In this document: positions 1 through 7,780 of the stretch, piece by piece
Numbering within the stretch: position 1 is the first letter of the stretch
Layout of the letters: every line of letters starts with the position of its first letter
Assembly (NCBI GenBank): GCA_017622235.1
Contig: JAGARN010000007.1
Coordinates: 62,001-126,000, forward strand
Length of the DNA: 64,000 nt
Direction of reading: 5' to 3'
Origin: Spirochaetaceae bacterium
Lineage (GTDB): Bacteria; Spirochaetota; Spirochaetia; Treponematales; Treponemataceae
The notes under the pieces: model-generated
What the model saw: the letters and a program-made list of their open reading frames with translations, nothing else
Database searches by the model: none
Told to the model about the DNA's origin: nothing
Position numbers and translations under genes: made by a program

Positions 1-885
1 ACAGTCCGCATAATGGAGTATGATAATCCTCCATATGTATTGATTCGGCGACAAACAATAATTGAGCCAATAAAAGATATTTCACCTATTGAGCGAAAGA
101 ATAAAAAAACTGCACCTAAAAGAGAATCGCTACTGAACTATTCTAGGTACGAGGCACGTCCAGGTGACAGGCTTGTGTTTTTTTCTGATGGAGTTACTCA
201 ATCTGGCATGGGAACGCCTTGCTTTCCTTTTGGTTGGGGTTCGCCTAATGCTCAGCAGTTTATATTAGACAAAGTTTTGCAAAATCCCTTAATAAGTGCA
301 AGGGAACTAGCTCGTTCTGTTGTTCAAGAAGCTTGTATGCATGATGGCTACAAGCCAAAGGATGATATAACTTGTGGAGTTGTATATTTTCGTAATCCTA
401 GGGATATGTTAGTTATGACAGGTCCGCCTTTGCATAAAGATAGGGATACAGAAATTGCTCGTATTTTTTCTTTATTTGATGGACATAAAGTTATTTGCGG
501 AGGTACAACGGCAAATATTCTTTCTAGGGAATTAAATCGACCGATTAAGGTGTGTTTAAAAGATTTTGATCCCAAAGTTCCACCCTGTTCCGATATGGAA
601 GGTGCAGATATGGTTACAGAAGGTATAATAACTATGGGTGTTGTATCTGAAATTTTGGAAAATGGGGCAAACATGGATGGTCTGCGAAGTAATGCTGCAA
701 CCAGAATGGTAGAATTATTTTTGAATTGTGACAGAATATGGTTTGTTGTGGGAACTAAAATCAACGAGGCACACCAAGATCCGAATATGCCAGTTGAGTT
801 AGAGATTCGGCGTAATGTTGTTAAAAAAATAGCGGCACTTCTTCAAGACAAGTATTTAAAAGAAGTGCATATTCAATATTTTTAG
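1..885 (+). CDS. SpoIIE/RsbU-type PP2C serine phosphatase, C-terminal part (5' end outside window)
   Basis: The reading frame is open from base 1 (T-V-R-I before the first Met at 13), so this is the 3' part of a longer gene cut by the window edge. Two PP2C/SpoIIE metal-site motifs are visible: FFSDGVTQS near residue 56 of the visible part and DDITC near residue 117. After the phosphatase fold comes an extension of about 150 residues (from roughly residue 130, containing GGTTANILSREL) that I do not recognise as a standard domain. The gene sits 17 nt before a thioredoxin-like ferredoxin gene and an [FeFe] hydrogenase gene on the same strand. SpoIIE-type phosphatases are known next to such hydrogenases in anaerobes, and a regulatory or sensory role is inferred from that. 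The family call is firm; the substrate is unknown. Confidence 0.8.
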   Translation, partial: TVRIMEYDNPPYVLIRRQTIIEPIKDISPIERKNKKTAPKRESLLNYSRYEARPGDRLVFFSDGVTQSGMGTPCFPFGWGSPNAQQFILDKVLQNPLISARELARSVVQEACMHDGYKPKDDITCGVVYFRNPRDMLVMTGPPLHKDRDTEIARIFSLFDGHKVICGGTTANILSRELNRPIKVCLKDFDPKVPPCSDMEGADMVTEGIITMGVVSEILENGANMDGLRSNAATRMVELFLNCDRIWFVVGTKINEAHQDPNMPVELEIRRNVVKKIAALLQDKYLKEVHIQYF

Positions 886-902
886 TTTTGCAAGGAGTTT
901 TT

Positions 903-1169
903 ATGAAAAAAATTATGGTTTCAATATGCACAGGAACAGCGTGTTTTGTTATGGGGGCATCGGAAATTATGTTGCTTGAGGAGCAGTTGCCTTCAGAATT
1001 ACAAGATATAGTAGAAGTTCAAGGTATAACTTGTTTTGAAGTTTGCAAAAATAGTGAATGTGGCAAAGCTCCATTTGTAAAAATAAACGACGAAATTATT
1101 TCCGAAGCTAGTTTGCCAAAAGTTATTGCTAGAATTCAGGAACTTGCTGAGGAGTTAAATCATGCTTAA
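903..1169 (+). CDS. Thioredoxin-fold [2Fe-2S] ferredoxin, hydrogenase partner
   Basis: A small protein (88 aa from ATG 903) with the cysteine spacing of thioredoxin-like [2Fe-2S] ferredoxins (NuoE C-terminal type). One pair lies in CTGTAC near the N-terminus and a second in CFEVC about thirty residues later. ATG 903 is chosen over the in-frame TTG at 888 because AAGGAG at 892-897 lies 5 nt upstream of it. Its 3' end overlaps the hydrogenase start by 8 nt, which suggests translational coupling. The likely role is to carry electrons to or from the adjacent [FeFe] hydrogenase. It lacks the N-terminal helical domain of full-length NuoE/HndA. Confidence 0.8.
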   Translation: MKKIMVSICTGTACFVMGASEIMLLEEQLPSELQDIVEVQGITCFEVCKNSECGKAPFVKINDEIISEASLPKVIARIQELAEELNHA

Positions 1170-2625
1170 TATTAACAACAATGCTGCTCACTTAAAACGA
1201 GAAATTTTAGTTCGTATAGCAAAACTTCAGTTGGCAGGTAAATTAGAAGAAGGTGTGCATTATATTCCAAGAGAAATGGCTCCTAGTGGTAGTCAGCCTG
1301 TTCGGTGTTGTATTTTCCATGACCGAGAGATATTGCGTATGCGTGTTATGGCTCGTCTTGGCCATAGTGTAGAAGATTATGACGATGAAAAGAAACTTGC
1401 GGAGTTTGCAAAAGAAGCCTTAGAACGAGAAACTCCAACTTGGCCAATGCTTACGGTTTTAGATGAGGCTTGTAATGCCTGTGTGCGTAGTCACTATATG
1501 GTAACAAATGCTTGTCAGGCTTGTCTTGCCCGTCCTTGTATGATGAACTGTGGCAAAAAAGCCATATCAATTTCTGCTGGTAGAGCTCATATTGACCCAG
1601 AGAAATGCGTAAACTGTGGGCTTTGTATGCAAAACTGTCCATATCATGCAATTATAAAGATTCCTGTTCCGTGCGAAGAAGCCTGCCCAGTTGGGGCAAT
1701 TTCTAAAGATGAAGATGGCAAAGAGCGTATCGATTACCATAAGTGTATTTTTTGCGGCAACTGCATGAGGGAATGTCCCTTCGGTGCTATGATGGATAAG
1801 AGCCAGTTAGTTGATGTGTTAAAACATATAATAAACGGCAAAAAAGTTGTCGCCATGTATGCTCCTGCAATAGCGGCTCAGTTTCGTGCTGCTCCTGGTC
1901 AGTTAGAAGGTGCTTTAAAACAGGCAGGCTTTTCACGAGTATGGGAAGTTGCAATCGGTGCGGATATTACAGCAAATAAAGAGGCTCACGAGTTTGAAGA
2001 ACGAATGGGAAAGGGCGATATTATGATGACAACTTCTTGTTGTCCTGCTTATGTTAGAGCTGTTAAAAGACACGTTCCAGAACTATCCCCTTGTATTTCT
2101 GATACGAGAAGTCCCATGCATTATACCGCTCAGTTAGCAAAAAAAGAAGATCCTGATTGCGTAACGGTATTTATTGGACCTTGTCTTGCAAAGCGACGTG
2201 AAGGAATGGATGATGAATTCGTAGATTACGTTCTTTCGATTGAAGAAATCGGTGCTTTACTCATTGCCAAAGAAATTGATGTTGGAAAAATACCTGCTGA
2301 AATTCCGGATACAATACCTAGTGCCTCTGGTCGAAATTTTGCAATTAGTGGTGGTGTTGCTGAATCTGTAAAAATTCGTTTAAAGAATCCTGAGTTGCTT
2401 AAAGCGGCTGTTATTAACGGATTAAATAAAGCTGGTATGAAGCAACTAGCACAGTATGGTCAAATTCAAAGTGGTGCAATTCCCAAACCAGAAGATTGCC
2501 CAAATCTTGTAGAAGTTATGGCTTGCGAAGGTGGCTGTATTTCAGGTCCTTCTGTTATTACAAATCCTAAGGTCGCCGCCATTCAGTTAAAAAAATACGT
2601 TGAAGCAGGTTCTGCTGAAAAATAA
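1162..2625 (+). CDS. hydA: [FeFe] hydrogenase, ferredoxin-domain type (group B/C-like)
   Basis: This 487-aa protein has a cysteine-rich N-terminal half with three or so [4Fe-4S] sites: C118-x2-C-x4-C-x3-C, C149-x2-C-x2-C-x3-C, a CEEAC at 171-175, and C195-x2-C-x2-C-x3-CP. The C-terminal H-cluster domain has all three signatures: TSCCP at 291-295 (L1), GPCLAK at 339-344 (L2) and MACEGGC at 453-459 (L3). L2 and L3 differ from the group A forms (MPCxxK, GGGQP), so I infer a group B or C enzyme, of the kind proposed to sense or recycle H2. There is no PAS domain. GAGGAG lies 8 nt before ATG 1162. It forms an operon with the ferredoxin and the SpoIIE-type phosphatase. No HydE, HydF or HydG maturases are in the window. 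Confidence 0.9.
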   Translation: MLNINNNAAHLKREILVRIAKLQLAGKLEEGVHYIPREMAPSGSQPVRCCIFHDREILRMRVMARLGHSVEDYDDEKKLAEFAKEALERETPTWPMLTVLDEACNACVRSHYMVTNACQACLARPCMMNCGKKAISISAGRAHIDPEKCVNCGLCMQNCPYHAIIKIPVPCEEACPVGAISKDEDGKERIDYHKCIFCGNCMRECPFGAMMDKSQLVDVLKHIINGKKVVAMYAPAIAAQFRAAPGQLEGALKQAGFSRVWEVAIGADITANKEAHEFEERMGKGDIMMTTSCCPAYVRAVKRHVPELSPCISDTRSPMHYTAQLAKKEDPDCVTVFIGPCLAKRREGMDDEFVDYVLSIEEIGALLIAKEIDVGKIPAEIPDTIPSASGRNFAISGGVAESVKIRLKNPELLKAAVINGLNKAGMKQLAQYGQIQSGAIPKPEDCPNLVEVMACEGGCISGPSVITNPKVAAIQLKKYVEAGSAEK

Positions 2626-2627
2626 TT

Positions 2628-2662
2628 AAAAAGGTTGCCAAAGTTAAATTGGCAACCTTTTT
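2628..2662. terminator. Bidirectional rho-independent terminator
   Basis: A perfect 14-bp inverted repeat (AAAAAGGTTGCCAA and its complement) encloses a 7-nt loop, with A and T tracts on the two sides. It lies between the converging hydrogenase and fabV genes and can end both transcripts. Confidence 0.9.
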
Positions 2663-2666
2663 GCAT

Positions 2667-3878
2667 TTAAATTACATCCATGCGAGGAACATCGGCTTCG
2701 TAATCCACGCCTTCCACGTCAAAACCGTTGGTCGCCATAAAATCGTGCAGATAACCGGTCATATCGCCTAATTCACGTAAATTGTCCTGGGTGATTTTTG
2801 CCATGCGTGCGTCCACTTCAGCTTGAACAGCTGGATCAAGTTCCCAGTCGTCAATGCGAATAAGATTGTCGCTATCAACTGGAACTTTTCCCTTTGTATA
2901 AAGGCGTTCAGCAAAAAGTCTTTCCATTTGTTCTATGCAACCTTCGTGTGTTCCTTTTTCTTTCATAACCTTGAAAAGAACAGAAAGATAAAGTGGAATA
3001 ATTGGAATAACGGCACTGGATCGAGTTACAAGACCTTTGTTTACAGAAACAAATGCACATCCACCAAGTTCGCTGGAAAGTTTTGCATCTAATTTGCGGG
3101 CTGTTTTTTCCAAATGTTTTTTTGCTCCACCGATTGTTCCGTCTCTATAAATTGCATGAGAAAGTTTTGGTCCAATGTAAGAATAGGCCACTGTCATACA
3201 ACCCTTAGAAAGAACACCAGCCTGTGAAAGTTGGTTAATCCACCGTTCCCAGTCTTCACCGCCCATAACTTTTATGGTTTGTTCTGCTTCTTCTTCGTTA
3301 GCAGGTTCTGCACTCATTGTGGAAAGTTCGCCAGTCATAATGTCTACAGTCTGACCTGTAAAAGCCTTTCCAAAAGGTTTCAACACTGATTTATATAAAA
3401 CACTTGTTTCCGGGTCCCTACGAACAGGGCTTGCAAGGCTGTAAACAACCAAGTCAAATGTTACACCCATCTTTTTAGCTTCTTCGATTACGGCTCTACG
3501 ACAATCGTCGCTGAACGCATCCATGTTCAATGTTGCACAGGGAATACCTGCGTTTTTTGCGGCACGATCGAATGCCATGTTGTTGTACCAACCTGGAGTT
3601 CCGCCTTTTTTTTCACTTCCTTCTTTTTCAAAAGAAACACCGATTGTTGCCGCTCCGTATTCAAAGGCGGCAGAAATTCGGCTTGCAAGTCCGTATCCTG
3701 TGGAACAACCTAGAACCAAAACAGCCTTTGGTCCGTTTCCGCCTTCGCCAAATGTCTTTATTCCACGTTTTGTCTTTTGCGACTGAACATAGGCGATTTG
3801 GCGTTCAGTTTCTTTTGCACATCCAATCGGGTGTGCGTTGATACAGATGTTACTGCGAATCATGGGTTTGATAATCAT
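2667..3878 (-). CDS. fabV: Trans-2-enoyl-CoA reductase (NADH), FabV/Ter family
   Basis: At 403 aa this is very close in length and sequence to the T. denticola Ter enzyme that I know. It shares the N-terminal MIIKPMIR-type start, the long NAD-binding loop VLGCSTGYGLASR (55-67), the TPGWYNN segment, and the C-terminal NGFDVEGVDYEA. The active-site Y-x8-K pair is present at Y244 and K253. The family reduces crotonyl-CoA and longer enoyl-CoA (or enoyl-ACP) with NADH, essentially irreversibly. The gene overlaps the upstream acyl-CoA synthetase by ATGA, so the two are translationally coupled. The pair could activate and then reduce short- or medium-chain acids, or serve lipid synthesis; the sequence does not decide between these. 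Confidence 0.95.
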   Translation of the reverse strand: MIIKPMIRSNICINAHPIGCAKETERQIAYVQSQKTKRGIKTFGEGGNGPKAVLVLGCSTGYGLASRISAAFEYGAATIGVSFEKEGSEKKGGTPGWYNNMAFDRAAKNAGIPCATLNMDAFSDDCRRAVIEEAKKMGVTFDLVVYSLASPVRRDPETSVLYKSVLKPFGKAFTGQTVDIMTGELSTMSAEPANEEEAEQTIKVMGGEDWERWINQLSQAGVLSKGCMTVAYSYIGPKLSHAIYRDGTIGGAKKHLEKTARKLDAKLSSELGGCAFVSVNKGLVTRSSAVIPIIPLYLSVLFKVMKEKGTHEGCIEQMERLFAERLYTKGKVPVDSDNLIRIDDWELDPAVQAEVDARMAKITQDNLRELGDMTGYLHDFMATNGFDVEGVDYEADVPRMDVI

Positions 3879-5554
3879 AATGAATCTCCTTTTTTTGTGT
3901 TGTCTTTTTCCCGTATTTCCGTGCGGCGGATTTTTCCGCTTATTGTCTTTGGCAGTTCCTTTACGAACTCAATGATTCTAGGGAATTTATATGCTGCGGT
4001 TTCGTGCTTTACGAATTCCTGTATTTCTTGGGAAAGTTTTTGATTTGCCTGATGTCCGGGGTTCACCACGATAGATGCTTTTACAATTTGTGTTCGTTTT
4101 GGGTCTGCCACTCCTGTTACCGCACATTCAAGTACAGCCGGATGTTTCAGCAAGGCACTTTCCACTTCAAAGGGACTGATTCTATATCCTGCACTTTTTA
4201 TCATGTCGTCTGTGCGTCCCACAAACCATATGTAGCCGTCTTTGTCACGGTAGGCAGTGTCGCCGGTGTGGTACAAATTGTTTGCGAACACTTCTTCTGT
4301 TAGCTTTTGGTCGTTGTAGTAACCTGCGAACATCCCGAAGGGGTGTCCTTTTTCCAAGCGGATTACAATTTCGCCGACTTCACCAAGGGCACAAGATTTG
4401 CCTTCTGTGTCTGCAATGTCTATGTTGTAGCCGGGGGCTGGCATTCCCATTGAACCGGGCTTTGTTTCCATGCCGTCAAAGTTTCCTATTGTGAGAGTGA
4501 GTTCCGTCTGTCCGTAGCCTTCCTTTACTTTCAAGCCCGTTTGTTCAAAAAACTGATTGTATATTTCTGGATTAAGGGCTTCTCCTGCCGTGGTGCAATG
4601 CTGCAAGTTGGACAGGTCGTATTTAGAAAGACCATGCTTTATTAGGTAACGGTAAATTGTTGGAGGCGCGCAAAAGGTGGTCACTTTGTACTTTGCCATG
4701 TTTTCCAACAACTTTCCTGGTACAAAAGAAACCATGTCATATGCGAACACTGCACTTCCTGCAAGCCATTGTCCGTAAATCTTTCCCCAGACGGCCTTTG
4801 CCCAACCGGTTTCTGCCACTGTAAGATGAAGTCCGCCGTCGACAACTTTTTGCCAATATTTTGCCGTAACAATATGCCCAAGAGGATATGTAAAGTCGTG
4901 CTGAACCATCTTTGGCTGCCCAGAAGTTCCAGACGTAAAATAAATCAGCATTATGTCATGGTTTTCTGTTGCCTGTTTTCCTGTGGGTCTTGAAAAATCG
5001 GTTGAAAGAAAATCGTATTCAGCATGGAAGGAAACCCAATTTGCACGTTCTTTTTGCATTGCAACAAGGGTTTTTACAGAAGGAGATTTGTTCATCGCCA
5101 AATCTATTTGCTTTTGCAGTTCCTGGTCGTCCAAGGTCACAATCATTTTTATGTCAGCGGCATTCGTCCGATATTCTATGTCTTTTTGGAGCAACTGGCT
5201 TGTGGCAGGAACTGCTATTGCACCAATTTTGTGCAATGCCAACATAAAAAACCAAAACTCATAACGGCGACGCAGGATAAGCATTACTGCATCGCCTTTT
5301 TTTATTCCGTGTTGAACAAGGAAATTCGCAGTTTTGTCGGATGCTTTTTTTAAGTCTGCAAATGTAAAAACTTTTTCGTCTCCGTTGTCGTCGCACCAAA
5401 CCAAGGCTTTTCGGTTCGCCTCCATGCTGGCGTATTCATCTGCCACATCGTAGGCAAAATTAAAATTGTCTGGAATTGTGATTGCAAAATTTTCTTTCAA
5501 ATCTTTGTATGTTTTATATGTGGTTTTTTCTTTGAGGAATTTTGTAAATAGCAT
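3875..5554 (-). CDS. AMP-dependent acyl-CoA synthetase (ACSM/medium-chain type)
   Basis: A 559-aa ANL-superfamily adenylate-forming enzyme. Motifs in order are the P-loop YFTSGTSGQPK near residue 210, GYGQTE near 347, the hinge region TGDTAYRDKDGYIWFVGR, and the C-terminal catalytic lysine motif PKTISGKIRR. The family activates carboxylic acids with ATP and CoA. Overall layout looks like medium-chain acyl-CoA synthetases rather than acetyl-CoA synthetase. ATG 5554 has AAAGGA 6 nt upstream. Its stop overlaps the fabV start by 4 nt, so the two genes form an operon. The exact acid used is unknown. Confidence 0.9.
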   Translation of the reverse strand: MLFTKFLKEKTTYKTYKDLKENFAITIPDNFNFAYDVADEYASMEANRKALVWCDDNGDEKVFTFADLKKASDKTANFLVQHGIKKGDAVMLILRRRYEFWFFMLALHKIGAIAVPATSQLLQKDIEYRTNAADIKMIVTLDDQELQKQIDLAMNKSPSVKTLVAMQKERANWVSFHAEYDFLSTDFSRPTGKQATENHDIMLIYFTSGTSGQPKMVQHDFTYPLGHIVTAKYWQKVVDGGLHLTVAETGWAKAVWGKIYGQWLAGSAVFAYDMVSFVPGKLLENMAKYKVTTFCAPPTIYRYLIKHGLSKYDLSNLQHCTTAGEALNPEIYNQFFEQTGLKVKEGYGQTELTLTIGNFDGMETKPGSMGMPAPGYNIDIADTEGKSCALGEVGEIVIRLEKGHPFGMFAGYYNDQKLTEEVFANNLYHTGDTAYRDKDGYIWFVGRTDDMIKSAGYRISPFEVESALLKHPAVLECAVTGVADPKRTQIVKASIVVNPGHQANQKLSQEIQEFVKHETAAYKFPRIIEFVKELPKTISGKIRRTEIREKDNTKKGDSL

Positions 5555-5644
5555 ATATTGTCCTTTGTGCCTTAAATATAAACTGTTGTGGTCAGTATTT
5601 TAGACACGGAAAAACCGTAAAAAGTTGCGTCATTTTTGCATTTT

Positions 5645-5659
5645 ATGTCAAAATGACAT
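5645..5659. promoter_or_regulatory. Perfect palindrome, candidate operator
   Basis: ATGTCA-AAA-TGACAT is a perfect 6-bp inverted repeat with a 3-nt centre. It lies about 90 bp upstream of the acyl-CoA synthetase start and about 85 bp upstream of the divergent NifX-like gene. A further TGTCA copy follows at 5663-5667 and ATGTCG at 5671-5676. It is placed to bind a dimeric regulator of one or both genes. The protein is not identifiable from here. Confidence 0.5.
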
Positions 5660-5744
5660 TTTTGTCAATTATGTCGCAAATGAATTATGTTTCAGCACTT
5701 TTCTGGGGTGTACAAAAAGTTAAAAAATGAGTACTATTTATAAT

Positions 5745-6134
5745 ATGAAAATAGCAATAACTTATGAAAAAGGATTGATTTTTCAACATTTTGGAAAGAC
5801 ACCATCCTTTCTGCTTGTAGAAGCCGAAGGAAAAGAACTTAAATCAACAGACGTTGTATCTACAGAAGGTAGCGGACATTCTGCCTTGATTCAGTTCCTT
5901 GCAGAAAGAAAAGTAGATACCGTTATCTGCGGTGGAATTGGTGATGGAGCAAGAAACGGACTCGAAGCAATAGGTATAAATGTTGTTGCAGGTCAAATTG
6001 GTTCTGCGGAAGCTGCATTACATTTTTATCTTAATGGCGACTTAAAAGATAATCCTGCTGGCAAATGTAATCACCACCACACAGGTGACCATGATTGCGG
6101 TAGCCACGATTGCGGCAGTCATAGTTGCCACTGA
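5745..6134 (+). CDS. NifX/NifB-type dinitrogenase cofactor-fold protein with His/Cys tail
   Basis: About 129 aa from ATG 5745. The body (MKIAITYEKG...FQHFGKTPSF...VICGGIGDGARNGLEAIGI) matches the NifX/NafY ribonuclease-H-like fold found in many anaerobes outside nitrogen fixation. The last 25 or so residues are a His/Cys-rich tail (HHHTGDHDCGSHDCGSHSCH) likely to bind metal. An upstream in-frame ATG at 5727 exists. I prefer 5745 because family members start there and because TGTACA (5709-5714), 17 nt, TACTAT (5732-5737), 7 nt, ATG form a near-leaderless promoter with no SD. No nif genes are nearby, so a role in Fe or Fe-S handling is inferred only. Confidence 0.8.
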   Translation: MKIAITYEKGLIFQHFGKTPSFLLVEAEGKELKSTDVVSTEGSGHSALIQFLAERKVDTVICGGIGDGARNGLEAIGINVVAGQIGSAEAALHFYLNGDLKDNPAGKCNHHHTGDHDCGSHDCGSHSCH

Positions 6135-7744
6135 GGTCCGTGTTTGCCAGGAAAAATTTTTACGTTACAAGAAAACTTTTTTGCGTTTTTAGCAAAAAAA
6201 ATTATGTCTTGAGCATAAGGACTTAGCAAATCTTCTGGGTGATAAGAAAGATGCAGTTCTGTACTTAAATTCTCTGCATAGGCTCTGGACATTGCACCGT
6301 TTATTCGTATTAAATCAAGGGCGGCAGGTAAGATTTGCTTTAGGTTACTCTGCAAATATCTTTTTTTAATATAATCAATTTGTAGCTTTTCTATTTCTTG
6401 GTGTTTTATGCAAACACAGTTTTGGGATACGGCGTTTGATGTCGAGAATTCTTCAAAAAAGGATGAGGGTTTTTGTTTTAAGGGTTTAAGCAAACTAATG
6501 AACCAACTTACAGCTCTTCCCTGTGAATAAAAAATACTTGCTGCTTGTGCTAATTTTTCAGCCTTTGTTAAATCTCTTTGGGTAAAGGTCGAAGTTGATT
6601 GAATATGATACGGCGGAGCATTTTGAGCTATAAGTTGTAATTTCTCCCCATCGTCATAAAGAGTGGTTCCAGGCAACACAGAAAGGCGGAATATTTCAAG
6701 ATTGTTTGGATAAAGACTTATTGCAAAATCTAAAGATTCTTTAAAACCATTAAGAGTGTCCCCAGGTAGCCCATAAATCAAATCAAACCCAAAAATTGCA
6801 CCACTTGCGTTCAATAAATTGATTTTTCGGACAAAGTTTTGTTTGTCAAAGTTGCGATTTACTAAGTTTAAAACGTGTTTGTGTGAACTTTGCAAACCAA
6901 TTTGTAAAGAACAAGAAATATTTGCAAATGCTTTTGCCAACTCTTTGTCTAAAAACTCTGCCCTGCATTCAAAGTGAAAAAAAATCTCTGGAGCAACTTT
7001 TTTTATGTACCGTAAAAGTTCAAGAGCTTTTTGCTTATTCGCATTGTATGTAGGGTCAAGAACAAAAACTTGACTTACTCCCTTTTGCTTAAAAAAATCA
7101 AGTTCCGCCTTTATTCGATTCATAGGAATATGGGATACAGTTTTTTCACCTTTAGACTCATAGCAATAAGCACATTTAAATGGGCAACCTCTTGCAAGTT
7201 CCCATAATGCTCCTCCGCTATAATCCTTAGGGTTAAGCGTTCCGCTAAGATATGGCGAGATAAGTTTTTCTGGGGCAACTCGGCTTCCATGAATGTGGCG
7301 ACTAATGTTTGCCTGTTTTTGCAAAATTAATTTTTCAAGCAACAAAGGAACTTGTTCTTCACCTTCCCCCGAAACAACATAATCAAATTCAGTGCATGAT
7401 GCTGGGTGAGCGGTTATTTCTGGACCTCCAGCTATAATAAAAACGTTGTTGGCGACTTTGCGTATTATGTTTGCTACATCAGAAAAAAATTTGTAGTTCC
7501 AAACATATACAGAAAAACAAATTGCAGGTGGATTTTGAGCTAGAAGTTCTTTGGCAACAAAATCTGGGGTAGGATTATCTTCCGCAGAAAAAACTGCCAA
7601 CTTTGCTTGTATTTTTTGTTCCTCAGAATTTGAGTTTGCAAATTTTGCAAAGTGTGCATTTATAGCAGCGACAATACAAGCTGCACCTAAAGGCAATGCC
7701 TGTGGTGAAGTTTCTGTTAGTAGCGTACAAACTGGAATTATCAC
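6119..7744 (-). CDS. B12-binding-domain radical SAM protein (DUF4080 type)
   Basis: A 541-aa protein with an N-terminal cobalamin-binding-like Rossmann region (residues 1-130, including IIAGGPEIT and VVSGEGEE). A radical SAM domain follows with C187-x3-C191-x2-C194 in ARGCPFKCAYCYESKG. The C-terminal third fits DUF4080. The start is GTG 7744, supported by a perfect leaderless promoter: TTGACA, 17 nt, TATAGT, 6 nt, GTG. It lies 36 nt after the creatininase-family gene but appears to have this promoter of its own. It overlaps the end of the NifX-like gene by 16 nt, tail to tail. The substrate is unknown. Confidence 0.85.
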   Translation of the reverse strand: MIIPVCTLLTETSPQALPLGAACIVAAINAHFAKFANSNSEEQKIQAKLAVFSAEDNPTPDFVAKELLAQNPPAICFSVYVWNYKFFSDVANIIRKVANNVFIIAGGPEITAHPASCTEFDYVVSGEGEEQVPLLLEKLILQKQANISRHIHGSRVAPEKLISPYLSGTLNPKDYSGGALWELARGCPFKCAYCYESKGEKTVSHIPMNRIKAELDFFKQKGVSQVFVLDPTYNANKQKALELLRYIKKVAPEIFFHFECRAEFLDKELAKAFANISCSLQIGLQSSHKHVLNLVNRNFDKQNFVRKINLLNASGAIFGFDLIYGLPGDTLNGFKESLDFAISLYPNNLEIFRLSVLPGTTLYDDGEKLQLIAQNAPPYHIQSTSTFTQRDLTKAEKLAQAASIFYSQGRAVSWFISLLKPLKQKPSSFFEEFSTSNAVSQNCVCIKHQEIEKLQIDYIKKRYLQSNLKQILPAALDLIRINGAMSRAYAENLSTELHLSYHPEDLLSPYAQDIIFFAKNAKKFSCNVKIFPGKHGPQWQL

Positions 7745-7750
7745 ATGGAA

Positions 7751-7779
7751 ACTATATTTTTTGTAGTGCTTTATGTCAA
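7751..7779 (-). promoter_or_regulatory. Leaderless promoter of the DUF4080 radical SAM gene
   Basis: On the minus strand, TTGACA (7774-7779), a 17-nt spacer and TATAGT (7751-7756) lie exactly 6 nt before GTG 7744. The -35 box begins just after the stop codon of the upstream gene. There is no SD. Confidence 0.8.
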
Positions 7780-7780
7780 T

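Noticed and set aside
348-764. Long minus-strand frame opposite the phosphatase gene
   Set aside because: It is fully inside a convincing coding frame, has no SD or recognisable protein, and looks like antisense to a conserved gene.
2823-5353. Plus-strand frames over fabV and the acyl-CoA synthetase
   Set aside because: Shadows of two firmly identified minus-strand genes, with no promoter or SD.
5739-5744. TATAAT directly abutting ATG 5745 as the -10 box
   Set aside because: It would start transcription inside the gene; TACTAT at 5732-5737 with TGTACA 17 nt upstream fits better.
6060-6133. CRISPR-like or tandem repeat in the His/Cys tail
   Set aside because: The repeat is short and in frame; it encodes the metal-binding tail and there are no spacers.
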